Part shown: one piece after another, positions 50,256 to 58,121 of the stretch
Numbering within the stretch: the first letter of the stretch is position 1
Layout of the letters: every line of letters starts with the position of its first letter
Assembly: GCA_964623635.1 (NCBI GenBank)
Contig: CAZUUA010000006.1
Location: 27,942-91,941, forward strand
Reading direction: 5' to 3'
Source of the DNA: UMGS1696 sp964623635
GTDB taxonomy: Bacteria; Bacillota; Clostridia; Oscillospirales; CAG-272
DNA length: 64,000 nucleotides
Notes under the pieces: generated by a model
The model's database searches: none
What the model was told of the DNA's origin: nothing
The model's input: only the letters and a program-made list of their open reading frames with translations
Translations under genes and position numbers: made by a program

Positions 50256-51236
50256 TCATGTATTATCTGCCATCTTTTGCACGAGCAGCGTGTTCCGTGT
50301 GGAGCGAAATACATCCTCCATAGGCAGGACCACGGTATCCCCTTGGCAGAGATGGAGAAAATCTGTCATATAATCGGAGACAGGCGGCGCTTCCGGCAGC
50401 AGCATCGGTTCCTTTTTGCCACGTCCGTAGAATAGAATATCTTTCTTTCCCAGAGAAAAGTCCAGCACACCGCCGGTTCCCCAGACGGTGAACTGCCAGT
50501 ACATAGGCAGTGCAAATTCGATCCCATCCGGGACAGCATAGGACACATCTCCCAGAATCCCTTCACCATCCTTGCCGGTGAGCATGAATTGTCCGCAGTC
50601 GGCAAAGTTTGGCTCTTCCGTGGCATAATGGTTCCAGCACCGGGCAGCGTTTACGGTAAAATCGTGGATGCCAAAGGCGAAGGAGAGAATGTCGATGCCG
50701 TGGATGGCAATGTCACCGATGACCCCACCGTGCTTGCCGCTCTCGAAGTACCACATGGGTCGTCTTCCGTATTGCAGGGGATGCTGTCCACCAAAGCTGA
50801 TGTTGCCGATCTTTCCCAGCGCTCCGGCATTTACCAGCTTGCATACCGCAGCCAGCTTGGGTTCGTATCGCATGGTCAACATACAGTCCACCTTTTTGCC
50901 GGTCGTTTCTGCCAGCCGTTCGATCTGGGCAAGCTCGTCCGGGGACGTGCAAAGAGGCTTGTCCGCCAGCACGTGCTTGCCGGCTTGCAGTGCCTCGATG
51001 GCCATCTGTCCTCTGTCTCCGTAGCAGCCCCCCAGCGCCACCGCTTCCACGGTATCGTCGGCAAGCAGTGCTTCATAGGTGGGATACCGGCAGGACAGAC
51101 CGACATTTTCCGCCTTGGCTCGTGCCATGGGATCCGCTTCAAAGGCACCGGTGACGGTGTAGTCCCCCTGCCGTAGTGCCATATTGTGTACCGCAAATAT
51201 GTGATCGTGCCGCAATCCGGCAAATGCAAGTCGCAT
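50256..51236 (-). CDS. Gfo/Idh/MocA family oxidoreductase
   Basis: A 326-residue sugar dehydrogenase-type protein. The N-terminal Rossmann fold reads LAFAGLRHDHIFA (3-15), where the usual GxGxxG is degenerate. The conserved Lys is in ADKPLC (about 91-96; family EKP), and GGVIGDIAIHGIDILSF carries the conserved Asp and His. Members oxidise, epimerise or hydrolyse sugars with a bound NAD. It is the first gene of the operon ending with AIM24 and has a consensus promoter. Confidence 0.88.
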   Translation of the reverse strand: MRLAFAGLRHDHIFAVHNMALRQGDYTVTGAFEADPMARAKAENVGLSCRYPTYEALLADDTVEAVALGGCYGDRGQMAIEALQAGKHVLADKPLCTSPDELAQIERLAETTGKKVDCMLTMRYEPKLAAVCKLVNAGALGKIGNISFGGQHPLQYGRRPMWYFESGKHGGVIGDIAIHGIDILSFAFGIHDFTVNAARCWNHYATEEPNFADCGQFMLTGKDGEGILGDVSYAVPDGIEFALPMYWQFTVWGTGGVLDFSLGKKDILFYGRGKKEPMLLPEAPPVSDYMTDFLHLCQGDTVVLPMEDVFRSTRNTLLVQKMADNT

Positions 51237-51278
51237 AGCAATCTTACCCTCTGTATGGAATAGAATGTCTTTTGTACA

Positions 51279-51307
51279 AGTATACCGTGTTTTTTCCCGA
51301 AAGTCAA
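51279..51307 (-). promoter_or_regulatory. Promoter of the six-gene carbohydrate operon
   Basis: Minus strand TTGACT, 17-base spacer, TATACT, 43 bases upstream of the oxidoreductase start. No regulator gene adjoins it. Confidence 0.8.
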
Positions 51308-51344
51308 GGGATTTTTGCGAAAGAAGGAAAATTTCCGAAATCTA

Positions 51345-51373
51345 TTGCAAAACCTATCCGATTGTGCTACAAT
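51345..51373 (+). promoter_or_regulatory. Promoter of the DUF975-MFS operon
   Basis: TTGCAA (51345-51350), 17-base spacer, TACAAT (51368-51373). It is divergent from the carbohydrate operon promoter. Confidence 0.75.
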
Positions 51374-51422
51374 AAGGGCAATTCCATCCACATCCAGATC
51401 TCATACTATGTGAGGTGATATT

Positions 51423-52046
51423 ATGTTGTTCGCAAAGGACTTTCGCCGTGTGGCAAGAGAGAACCTGGCGTCCTATTGGTGGCCATCCATTGGATGTCTG
51501 CTATTGTATATGTTGGTCAGCGGTGCGGCAACGGGTACAGTGATCGGTGCGATCGTGCTGGCCGGTCCGCTCTGGTATGGCTACAATACCTATTGGTTGG
51601 AGCGTGTACGTGGCTGGCGCCCCACCATCGGGACACTGTTTGAAGGCTTCACCCACTGCTTTGGCACCAGCATTGCCACCTATCTGCTGCAGGGCTTATT
51701 CATCATCCTGTGGTCCCTTTTGCTCTTTGTCCCCGGTATCATCAAAAGCTACAGCTACGCCATGTGTCCCTACATCCTGCGGGATTGCCCCAACATGGAT
51801 GCCCTTGAGGTGATCGACACCAGCCGGGCCATGATGGACGGCAGCAAATGGCGGCTGTTCTGCCTGGATATGAGCTTTATCGGCTGGCTGCTCCTCTGCG
51901 CCGTGACCTTTGGCATTGCCGGACTGTATGTGATCCCGTATATGCAGACGAGTCGTGCGGCGTTCTATGAAGAAGTGCGTGCCGAATATGCTGCCGAAAA
52001 TCCGGAATTTGCATATATTTTGAACAACGAAACTATGGATCATTGA
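51423..52046 (+). CDS. DUF975 family membrane protein
   Basis: A 207-residue protein with about four to five membrane helices. The family signature LFVPGIIKSYSYAMCPYILRDCPNMDALEVIDTSRAMMDGSKWRLFCLDMSF... runs through residues 100-155, ending SFIGWLLLCAVTFGIAGLYVIPYMQTSRAAFYE. Function is unknown. GAGGTGATATT precedes the ATG. The MFS gene follows after 26 bases, so they share a transcript. Confidence 0.88.
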   Translation: MLFAKDFRRVARENLASYWWPSIGCLLLYMLVSGAATGTVIGAIVLAGPLWYGYNTYWLERVRGWRPTIGTLFEGFTHCFGTSIATYLLQGLFIILWSLLLFVPGIIKSYSYAMCPYILRDCPNMDALEVIDTSRAMMDGSKWRLFCLDMSFIGWLLLCAVTFGIAGLYVIPYMQTSRAAFYEEVRAEYAAENPEFAYILNNETMDH

Positions 52047-52072
52047 TCTGACAATAAAGGAGAATTTACCCC

Positions 52073-53326
52073 ATGCAAAACGACAAGTTCAAGCGGACCC
52101 GCTTCGCCTGTTATGCGGCGTACTTTACGATGTCTTCGGTATTCAGTCTGCCGCCGCTGCTCTTTATGACATTCCGGGAGCAGTTCGGCATTTCCTACAC
52201 CCTGCTGGGTACCTTAGTCCTGGTGAATTTCTGTACCCAGCTTGCCATTGACCTGGCGTTCACCTTTTTCACCAAATATTTCAATGTACCTAAGGTCGTG
52301 CGCGTCATGCCTCTGATCACTGCCTTTGGTCTGCTGTGCTATGCGCTGATCCCCACCTTGTGTCCGGACTTTGCTTATGGCGGACTGCTCATCGGGACGG
52401 TGCTGTTCTCTGTTTCGGCGGGACTATCGGAATGTCTGCTCAGTCCCACCATCGCCGCCATGCCCTCGGACAATCCCCAACGGGATATGAGCTTCCTCCA
52501 TTCCCTGTATGCATTTGGCGTGTTCACTGTGGTGGTGGTCAGCACCCTGTTTTTGAAGCTGTTCGGCTCGGACAACTGGATGATTCTGACCATTTTCTGG
52601 GCTGTGCTGCCGGTGATCCCGTCGGTGCTGTTCTTCCTCTCTCCTATGCCGGACATGGACATCACCGAAGGCGAAGGTGGCAGCAGTACTTCCGCTTCCC
52701 ACAGAACGGTGGGTTTGGCGCTGTGCCTTGCCTGTATCTTCTTTGGCAGCTGCTCGGAAAACGTCATGTCCAATTGGATCTCCACCTATATGGAGAACGC
52801 ACTGCACATCGATAAGGCAGTCGGCGACATTTTGGGTATGGCCATGTTTGCGATCCTGCTGGGTCTGACCCGGATGGCATACGCCAAATTCGGCAAGAAC
52901 ATCAGCCGTGTGCTGCTCATCGGTATGGCAGGTGCTGCGGTATGCTACCTGACTGCCGGACTGGCACCGGGGACGATCCTGCCGTTTGCCGCCTGCATCC
53001 TGACGGGGATCTGTACCTCCATGCTCTGGCCGGGAACGCTGATCCTGATGGAAGAAAAGCTGCCCGGCGCCGGTGTGACCGCATACGCTATGATGGCGGC
53101 CGGCGGTGACTTTGGCGCATCGGTGGCACCCCAGCTCATGGGTATTGTGGTGGACAAGGTCTCTGCCAGCACCATGGGCACAGAGCTGGCAAATACCCTT
53201 GGCATGACCGTAGAGCAGGTGGGTATGAAGACCGGTATGCTGGTGACGGCGGTGTTCCCGCTTCTGGGTGTCCTTGTGGTCCTTGGCATCATGCGCTACT
53301 TCGGCAAGAACAAAGTAAAACAATAA
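52073..53326 (+). CDS. Major facilitator superfamily transporter, sugar-porter-like
   Basis: A 417-residue protein with twelve predicted helices and a hydrophilic central loop (about 190-215, MDITEGEGGSSTSASHR). Features such as FSVSAGLSECLLSPTIAAMPSD and CSENVMSNWISTYME are reminiscent of the FucP/sugar:proton group, but the substrate is not certain. It could be the uptake route for a product handled by the divergent carbohydrate operon. AAAGGAG precedes the start, and a strong terminator follows. Confidence 0.85.
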   Translation: MQNDKFKRTRFACYAAYFTMSSVFSLPPLLFMTFREQFGISYTLLGTLVLVNFCTQLAIDLAFTFFTKYFNVPKVVRVMPLITAFGLLCYALIPTLCPDFAYGGLLIGTVLFSVSAGLSECLLSPTIAAMPSDNPQRDMSFLHSLYAFGVFTVVVVSTLFLKLFGSDNWMILTIFWAVLPVIPSVLFFLSPMPDMDITEGEGGSSTSASHRTVGLALCLACIFFGSCSENVMSNWISTYMENALHIDKAVGDILGMAMFAILLGLTRMAYAKFGKNISRVLLIGMAGAAVCYLTAGLAPGTILPFAACILTGICTSMLWPGTLILMEEKLPGAGVTAYAMMAAGGDFGASVAPQLMGIVVDKVSASTMGTELANTLGMTVEQVGMKTGMLVTAVFPLLGVLVVLGIMRYFGKNKVKQ

Positions 53327-53340
53327 GAAAACAAAAAATA

Positions 53341-53386
53341 AGGCTTCGTGTATACCCGACCAATACGGGAGCACGAAGCCTTTTTG
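53341..53386 (+). terminator. Terminator after the MFS gene
   Basis: AGGCTTCGTG/CACGAAGCCT perfect 10-bp stem with T5. Confidence 0.92.
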
Positions 53387-53401
53387 TGTTTGTTATAAGC
53401 A

Positions 53402-53447
53402 AAAAAGCATCGCAATCTCCTTCCGAAGGAGCTACGATGCTTTTTGT
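53402..53447. terminator. Bidirectional terminator between MFS and GH127 genes
   Basis: AAAAAGCATCG/CGATGCTTTTT with an inner TCTCCTT/AAGGAG hairpin; A- and T-runs on both sides. Confidence 0.92.
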
Positions 53448-53454
53448 CTATCTC

Positions 53455-53475
53455 TAACTTCTAACTTCCGACTTC
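53455..53475. repeat. Low-complexity CTAACTTCT-type repeat at a gene boundary
   Basis: TAACTTCTAACTTCCGACTTC, immediately after the GH127 stop. Related sequence (AAGTAAGAAATCAGAA...) recurs at 59373-59440 and 63661-63859, always at gene ends. Confidence 0.5.
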
Positions 53476-53476
53476 A

Positions 53477-55321
53477 TTAGTTGACCTTCATCCAGCAGGA
53501 CAGCTTGTGGCCGGGGATTTGTGCGGCAGAGCTGTAGTCCACCAGTTCGGCGATCCGACCGTCCATGTGAGGCACATCGATGGTCAGGTGGCAAGGTACC
53601 GGCGCTGTGCTGGACAGACCGCTTGCCATCAGCTCCCGGAGCTCAACGGGTGCAAAGACGGGTTCGGTATCACCTGTGCCGTCCAGGGCAAATACCACAG
53701 GTCCACGGGCGATGGCAAACCGATCCTCGATCTCGCTGTCCTTCACAAAATCCTGGGGACGCACCAGCCGCAGGGTCATTTCCAGACTCAGGGTGATGGT
53801 GTCGCCATCCTGCCAATCTCGCTCGATGGCCACATAGGTACCGGCTTCGGCGTCAACGATCTCGTTGTTCACGTACAGGGACGTGTGGGTGGACCAGGCA
53901 GGGATCCGCAGGGATACGGCGAAATGTCCCTTGGTATCCGTCAGGGTGTACCGCACGGCTCCCTTGGTGGGATAGTTGGTGTCGGTGGTAAAGGTACACT
54001 TGGGGGTCTTGATGGTGCCGCTGCGATACAGGTTGATGACAACATTGTCGTCCTTGTCCACGCAGGCCGCCGCGATCCCTTCCAGTGCATATCCGGCAGA
54101 GGCGATGCACACACAGCAGCCGTAGTAGCTCTTGTCGTCCAGCGTCTTGTAGCCGCCGATATTTTTGGGGAACCGATCGTTCCAGATCATGGGGTTGTAG
54201 CTGTGGATGGGCAGGGGAATGCCGCCGTTGTCCGCCGGATCCATATGCCGCTTCAGTGCCGCAGACATGGCGTTGTAGGAGGCCACCTCAAAGGAATCCA
54301 TGTACTTGACATCGCCGGTGAGTCGGAACAGCTGCCACAGGAACTTCATCCAGGTCACGGTGACGCAGGTCTCCAGCATGATCCCACGGAGCTTTTCATC
54401 ACACTGCACCAGGGCAGCATGGTTGAAGATCTCATGCTCACAGCCCAGACAGCCGATGATGGCCTGTTCCTCAGCCATGACTCTGTCGGCGAACCGGATC
54501 AGTGCCTGTGTCTGTTTTTCCGAAGGCTTGACCTTGTTGTATTCTGCCATGCCTTCGAAGCAGGAGATCATCTCATAGGCCTTGCGAACGTGGTACTTGT
54601 ACACCGGTGTGTCATCCTCATACGCCTTGTCGAACAGGTTCACAGAAGCTGTACCGCCAAAGGACAGGATGTATTCGGCAAAATCCATGTACCGGGGTTC
54701 CTTGGTGATGTTATACAGGAACATGATCGGCTCCAGCAGGGAACAGGAATTCAGTCCGTCCCAGTGGTCGGTGGCCTTGGAGATGTCGAGCTTGCCTTCC
54801 TCCTTGCCCAGGTGTGCGATCATGTAGTCGGTGTGCGCCATCAGTGCTGCAACGATCCGATCGGCCAATGCTTCGTCGTCGCAGATCTCCAAGAAGTATT
54901 CCATGCCCAGCAGGATATATTTTCTGCCCCAGATGTCCCAGCCGTGGAATTCCACATCGGTGGTGTAGGTGGAGAAGCGACCGAGGCTATCCTGTGTGGT
55001 GAGCATATCCTCTACGGTGTCCCGCAGCACGGCGTACAGCTCCCGGTCTTCGGTGACCTGGTAGGTGAAGCAGGCGCCACGCATCATTTTGCCCCAGTAT
55101 TCGCATCGCCAACCGTGGTCGGCATCGTCCACGCCGGGGTGCCGGAACAGCTCTACGAACTTCTTCCACACACGGGTGTCCTTCAGTTGAAGCTCTGTCA
55201 GTGTGTGCAGTTCTTCGCCCAGCCAGGCATCGTTGAAGCGAAAAGAACCGGCAGGCAATGCAAAATAGGTGTCGGTATTGCCGTAATGTGCTTTTGCAGC
55301 CGCAATTTTTTCAGCATACAT
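53477..55321 (-). CDS. GH127-type glycoside hydrolase (beta-L-arabinofuranosidase-like), cytoplasmic
   Basis: A 614-residue (alpha/alpha)6-barrel protein. The zinc-cysteine active site of GH127 is present: Glu317 and Cys319 in LETCVTVTW, and the adjacent pair Cys402-Cys403 in YYGCC, one of which is the nucleophile. C-terminal beta sandwiches follow (VRYTLTDTKGHFAVSLRIPAW). No signal peptide. The family acts on beta-L-arabinofuranosides of plant glycoproteins, though aceric-acid and other activities exist in related families. AGGAGATT precedes the ATG. It lies downstream of ymdB with a 62-base gap. Confidence 0.88.
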   Translation of the reverse strand: MYAEKIAAAKAHYGNTDTYFALPAGSFRFNDAWLGEELHTLTELQLKDTRVWKKFVELFRHPGVDDADHGWRCEYWGKMMRGACFTYQVTEDRELYAVLRDTVEDMLTTQDSLGRFSTYTTDVEFHGWDIWGRKYILLGMEYFLEICDDEALADRIVAALMAHTDYMIAHLGKEEGKLDISKATDHWDGLNSCSLLEPIMFLYNITKEPRYMDFAEYILSFGGTASVNLFDKAYEDDTPVYKYHVRKAYEMISCFEGMAEYNKVKPSEKQTQALIRFADRVMAEEQAIIGCLGCEHEIFNHAALVQCDEKLRGIMLETCVTVTWMKFLWQLFRLTGDVKYMDSFEVASYNAMSAALKRHMDPADNGGIPLPIHSYNPMIWNDRFPKNIGGYKTLDDKSYYGCCVCIASAGYALEGIAAACVDKDDNVVINLYRSGTIKTPKCTFTTDTNYPTKGAVRYTLTDTKGHFAVSLRIPAWSTHTSLYVNNEIVDAEAGTYVAIERDWQDGDTITLSLEMTLRLVRPQDFVKDSEIEDRFAIARGPVVFALDGTGDTEPVFAPVELRELMASGLSSTAPVPCHLTIDVPHMDGRIAELVDYSSAAQIPGHKLSCWMKVN

Positions 55322-55383
55322 AATGGTAATCTCCTGTTGTGATCAGTGTATTACAAGGGAAGCAGAGACAGCGAGTGTGCCTC

Positions 55384-56163
55384 TCACTTCGCGAAAATCT
55401 GTTCCGTTTTGACACATTTTCCCGTATCGGGATCGATGGTGAATACAGCACCGTGGAGCTGTACATCTCCCTCTGCCGCTTCAAAGGCGATGGGGGTCTT
55501 GACCAGATATTTGTGTAGGATGGATTCTGTTTTCACACCCAATATGCCGGCATGAGAACCGCACATACCAAGGTCGGTGATGTAGCCGGTGCCGCCGGGC
55601 AGGATCTGCAGATCAGCCGTAGCCACATGGGTGTGTGTGCCCCACAGTGCTGCCAGCTTGCCGTCGAACTGCCTTGCCAGTGCCAGCTTCTCACTGGTGG
55701 CTTCGGCGTGAAAATCGCACACGGCCAGATCGTATCGACCGCTTTCCCGACTCAGGATCCGGGCCAGTGCATCGAACGGCGGCGTGATCGGATCCATAAA
55801 GACACAGCCGGCCAGATTGGCCACCAGCACCGTCTTGTCCTGCACCACCACCAGCACATATCCCATGCCCGGTGCCTCTGCCGGATAGTTGGCAGGACGG
55901 ATGCAGAATTCGCCTTCGTCCAAGAGCCGATACAGCTCCCGTTTGCGCCAGGTATGGTTGCCGCCGGTGATCACGTCCGCACCGCAGTCGTATAACCGAT
56001 GGGCAGCCTCCACGGACAGACCGTTGCCCTCAGCGGCGTTTTCGCCATTGACGATCACCAGATCGGGCGTATATTTTTCTCTGAGCTTCCGCATACCGCC
56101 GTTCTCCAGAGCCTCCACTCCGGCCCGACCCACAACGTCACCCAGACACAGTATTTTGATCAT
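55384..56163 (-). CDS. ymdB: YmdB-family metallophosphoesterase
   Basis: A 259-residue calcineurin-like phosphoesterase (TIGR00282 type). Metal-binding motifs in order: LGDVVGRAG (7-15), NGENAAEGNG (39-48), GGNHTW (67-72), CDFHAEATSEK and GTHTHVATAD. In Bacillus the enzyme hydrolyses 2',3'-cyclic nucleotides and affects biofilm and sporulation decisions. The length is standard. It follows the mgsA-like gene on the same strand, separated by a terminator-like hairpin. Confidence 0.93.
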   Translation of the reverse strand: MIKILCLGDVVGRAGVEALENGGMRKLREKYTPDLVIVNGENAAEGNGLSVEAAHRLYDCGADVITGGNHTWRKRELYRLLDEGEFCIRPANYPAEAPGMGYVLVVVQDKTVLVANLAGCVFMDPITPPFDALARILSRESGRYDLAVCDFHAEATSEKLALARQFDGKLAALWGTHTHVATADLQILPGGTGYITDLGMCGSHAGILGVKTESILHKYLVKTPIAFEAAEGDVQLHGAVFTIDPDTGKCVKTEQIFAK

Positions 56164-56237
56164 TTGCTTTCTTCTCGATCCGCTTTTGTGCAGCAGATCT
56201 GTTTCTATAGTTGAATTTGTTTTGTGTTTTTATCACG

Positions 56238-56274
56238 AAAAAACGGCACCCACCAGAACGGACAAAATGCCGCT
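56238..56274 (-). terminator. Terminator after the mgsA-like gene
   Basis: On the minus strand AGCGGCA and TGCCGTT pair around a 19-base loop and lead into T6. The stem is short but the T-run is good. Confidence 0.65.
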
Positions 56275-56302
56275 TTACGGACGGATGACCGTTGTATGCT
56301 GC

Positions 56303-56740
56303 TTAATAAGACAATCCTCTGCGGCGGCGGTTGTAATCGGACTTGGGGTTGACGATCTCACGCCAATCCAGATCCCCGTGATCCAGTGCGCAGATGAGGA
56401 CCTCGGCGGTAGCGATGTTGGTGGCTACAGGTACATTGTGTACGTCACACATCCGCAGCAGATTGTGTTCGCTTTCGTTGTTTTCGTGGTTGGGGCTGGT
56501 GCTTCTGAAGTACAACAGAACGTCGATCTCATTATAGGAAATACGAGAGGTGATCTGCTGTTCTCCACCGTTGTAGCCGGGCAGCAGCTTTTCGATCTCC
56601 AGTCCTGTCGCTTCCTGCACGTACTTACCGGTGGTACTGGTGGCGCAAATGTTGTGTTTAGACAGAATACCGCAGTAAGCAATGCAGAATTGGGTCATGA
56701 GTTCCTTTTTGGTGTCATCGGCGATCAGTGCAATATCCAT
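56303..56740 (-). CDS. Methylglyoxal synthase homologue with the catalytic residues replaced
   Basis: A 145-residue MGS-fold protein, clearly related to MgsA: IALIADDTKKELMTQFCIAY, LPGYNGGEQQITSRI, RMCDVHNVPVATNIATAEVLI and DWREIVNP. But the active site is changed at nearly every known position of the E. coli enzyme: His19 (AHD) is Asp8, Asp71 (GGDQQ) is Glu60, Asp91 (FRDP) is Ser80, and the PHEPD loop (His98, Asp101) reads ENNES. It should not make methylglyoxal; a regulatory or phosphate-sensing role is inferred. It lies directly downstream of a MinD-like ATPase. Confidence 0.85.
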   Translation of the reverse strand: MDIALIADDTKKELMTQFCIAYCGILSKHNICATSTTGKYVQEATGLEIEKLLPGYNGGEQQITSRISYNEIDVLLYFRSTSPNHENNESEHNLLRMCDVHNVPVATNIATAEVLICALDHGDLDWREIVNPKSDYNRRRRGLSY

Positions 56741-56843
56741 AAATGAAAACCGTTCCTTTCTTGATTCTCGATTGTTTTATAACGTACTTTCTCTGACGGC
56801 TGCCAGAAAAAGGGTCTTGCGTATGCTTGGGTTTGAAATGTTC

Positions 56844-57635
56844 CTATAAGGCGTGCTTCCGCTTGAGACCACGTATGCCATGGAATAAGGGCACGTCCCA
56901 ACCGTCCAGTCGCTTTGCCAGATTGGCATAGGCTTGCATGGCCGGTGTATGAGGAGAGGGCAGAGTACCATTCTCCTGGGCCCGCATCATTTTGGCATCC
57001 AGCGGGATCACGGCGGCGCATTTGAGTTGGCATTTGTCGATCATTTCCAGCATTCCGGCACGTTCGCCATGCTTGACGGAGACCATGTCGAAGGAGCAGA
57101 TCACCAGCCGTACCTTGGGCACCTCTGTCAAAAGAGAAGCCGTGTAGGCAGCCGCACGAATGGAAGCAGGCGATTGCTCCGTACAGACCAGTGCTACGTC
57201 GGCTAAAGGCGCCAGTGCTCGTGGGATCTCATAGCCACTGCCGGTATCCCAAAGCACGATATCGTAGTGCTCGTCCGTATCCAACAGCTTTTGACAGCCG
57301 ACAGCGATGGCATCCGGCATACCGCTGGGGTATCGCTCTATCAGTGCATCTTCCGCAGAGCGAGACAGGGCTGCGCAAAAGGTGAGCGTGGGCAGATCGG
57401 AGAAGGGGATACTGCACACTTGCTCCGGCGTACAGCGGCCGAGCAGTAGGTCTCCCATGTGGAAAATAGGAGAGGAACCGGAAAATATTTCCAGGGAACG
57501 AGAGGCCACGTCGCAGTCCACCAAGAGGACCCGTCTGCCGTCACGGGCAAAGCAAGCTGCCAGGCAAAGAGCCGTGGTGGATTTTCCAACGCCGCCTTTG
57601 GCAGATGCGATCAGACAATGTACAGGGGAATTCAT
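56844..57635 (-). CDS. MinD/ParA-family ATPase
   Basis: A 263-residue deviant-Walker ATPase: KGGVGKST (13-20) with the signature lysine, LLVDCDVASRSLE (switch I/Walker A'), and WDTGSGYEIP. The C-terminus VPLFHGIRGLKRKHAL could form a short amphipathic, basic helix like the MinD membrane-targeting tail. In many Clostridia minD, rodA and mgsA are clustered, matching the neighbour downstream. No minC or minE is present. The ATG at 57635 has its AGGAG about 15 bases upstream, unusually far; no better start is visible. Confidence 0.85.
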   Translation of the reverse strand: MNSPVHCLIASAKGGVGKSTTALCLAACFARDGRRVLLVDCDVASRSLEIFSGSSPIFHMGDLLLGRCTPEQVCSIPFSDLPTLTFCAALSRSAEDALIERYPSGMPDAIAVGCQKLLDTDEHYDIVLWDTGSGYEIPRALAPLADVALVCTEQSPASIRAAAYTASLLTEVPKVRLVICSFDMVSVKHGERAGMLEMIDKCQLKCAAVIPLDAKMMRAQENGTLPSPHTPAMQAYANLAKRLDGWDVPLFHGIRGLKRKHAL

Positions 57636-57781
57636 GGACGACCCACACGCTCTCCTTTCTGTTTTATTTCCGGTTTTGATAAGCCTACAAGCCACAAACC
57701 AGGTGCGGACTACAGATGTCGTACAACCATGTAACGAGCGTTCTGCAAGAGTACCGGTATTTTAGCCTATGGAACACATAA

Positions 57782-57811
57782 ATTATACCACTTTCTCCAC
57801 CGTTTTGTCAA
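57782..57811 (-). promoter_or_regulatory. Promoter of the minD-like/mgsA-like operon
   Basis: Minus strand perfect TTGACA, 18-base spacer, perfect TATAAT; the leader before the start is about 140 bases. Confidence 0.85.
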
Positions 57812-57944
57812 TAGCTACGGAAATATTTTTCTTGAATTTTGTACAAATAATGCAAATTGCAAAAGAAAATCGGCATATACGAAGGCAGACGGCATTTGCA
57901 AGTGTACGAGTGACACAAAAAATGTAAAAAAATATGCACGCCTG

Positions 57945-57973
57945 TTGCAATTTCATGGGATTTCTGGTATACT
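57945..57973 (+). promoter_or_regulatory. Promoter of glyA
   Basis: TTGCAA (57945-57950), 17-base spacer, TATACT (57968-57973). Transcription near 57980 starts just ahead of the structured leader. Confidence 0.8.
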
Positions 57974-57998
57974 ATAAAGGTAAATCAGCAATCAAAAT

Positions 57999-58096
57999 AA
58001 GAAGTATGCATGGGTGCGGAAAAACATGGAAATGCGGCGCACCGGATAACGGACGTTTCTTTTCCAAGTGCGGTTCGTTATACTATTGTACTTCTT
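57999..58096 (+). promoter_or_regulatory. Candidate riboswitch-like three-way junction in the glyA leader
   Basis: Three stems close a compact junction: P1 AAGAAGTA (57999-58006) with TACTTCTT (58089-58096); P2 GGTGCG (58013-58018) with CGCACC (58038-58043); P3 ATAACGGAC (58046-58054) with GTTCGTTAT (58073-58081, one G-U). The P2 loop contains TGGAAA (58027-58032) and the P3 loop TTTCCA (58061-58066), fully complementary, allowing a kissing interaction as in purine riboswitches. Junction strands are 6, 2 and 7 bases. The glyA ribosome site begins about ten bases after P1. It matches no aptamer class I know. Confidence 0.5.
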
Positions 58097-58121
58097 CGTG
58101 TTGCCAAGGAGGTATTGCATT

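Larger units (their letters stand above)
57636..58121. other. Divergent intergenic region with two promoters and a structured leader
   Basis: It holds the minD-like promoter (minus), then A-rich sequence without evident features, then the glyA promoter and a 98-base structured element. No protein-coding frame is supported. Confidence 0.7.

Noticed and set aside
53507..55342. 611-codon open frame opposite the GH127 gene
   Set aside because: Antisense shadow of a gene with all GH127 active-site motifs; no signal or domain pattern of its own.
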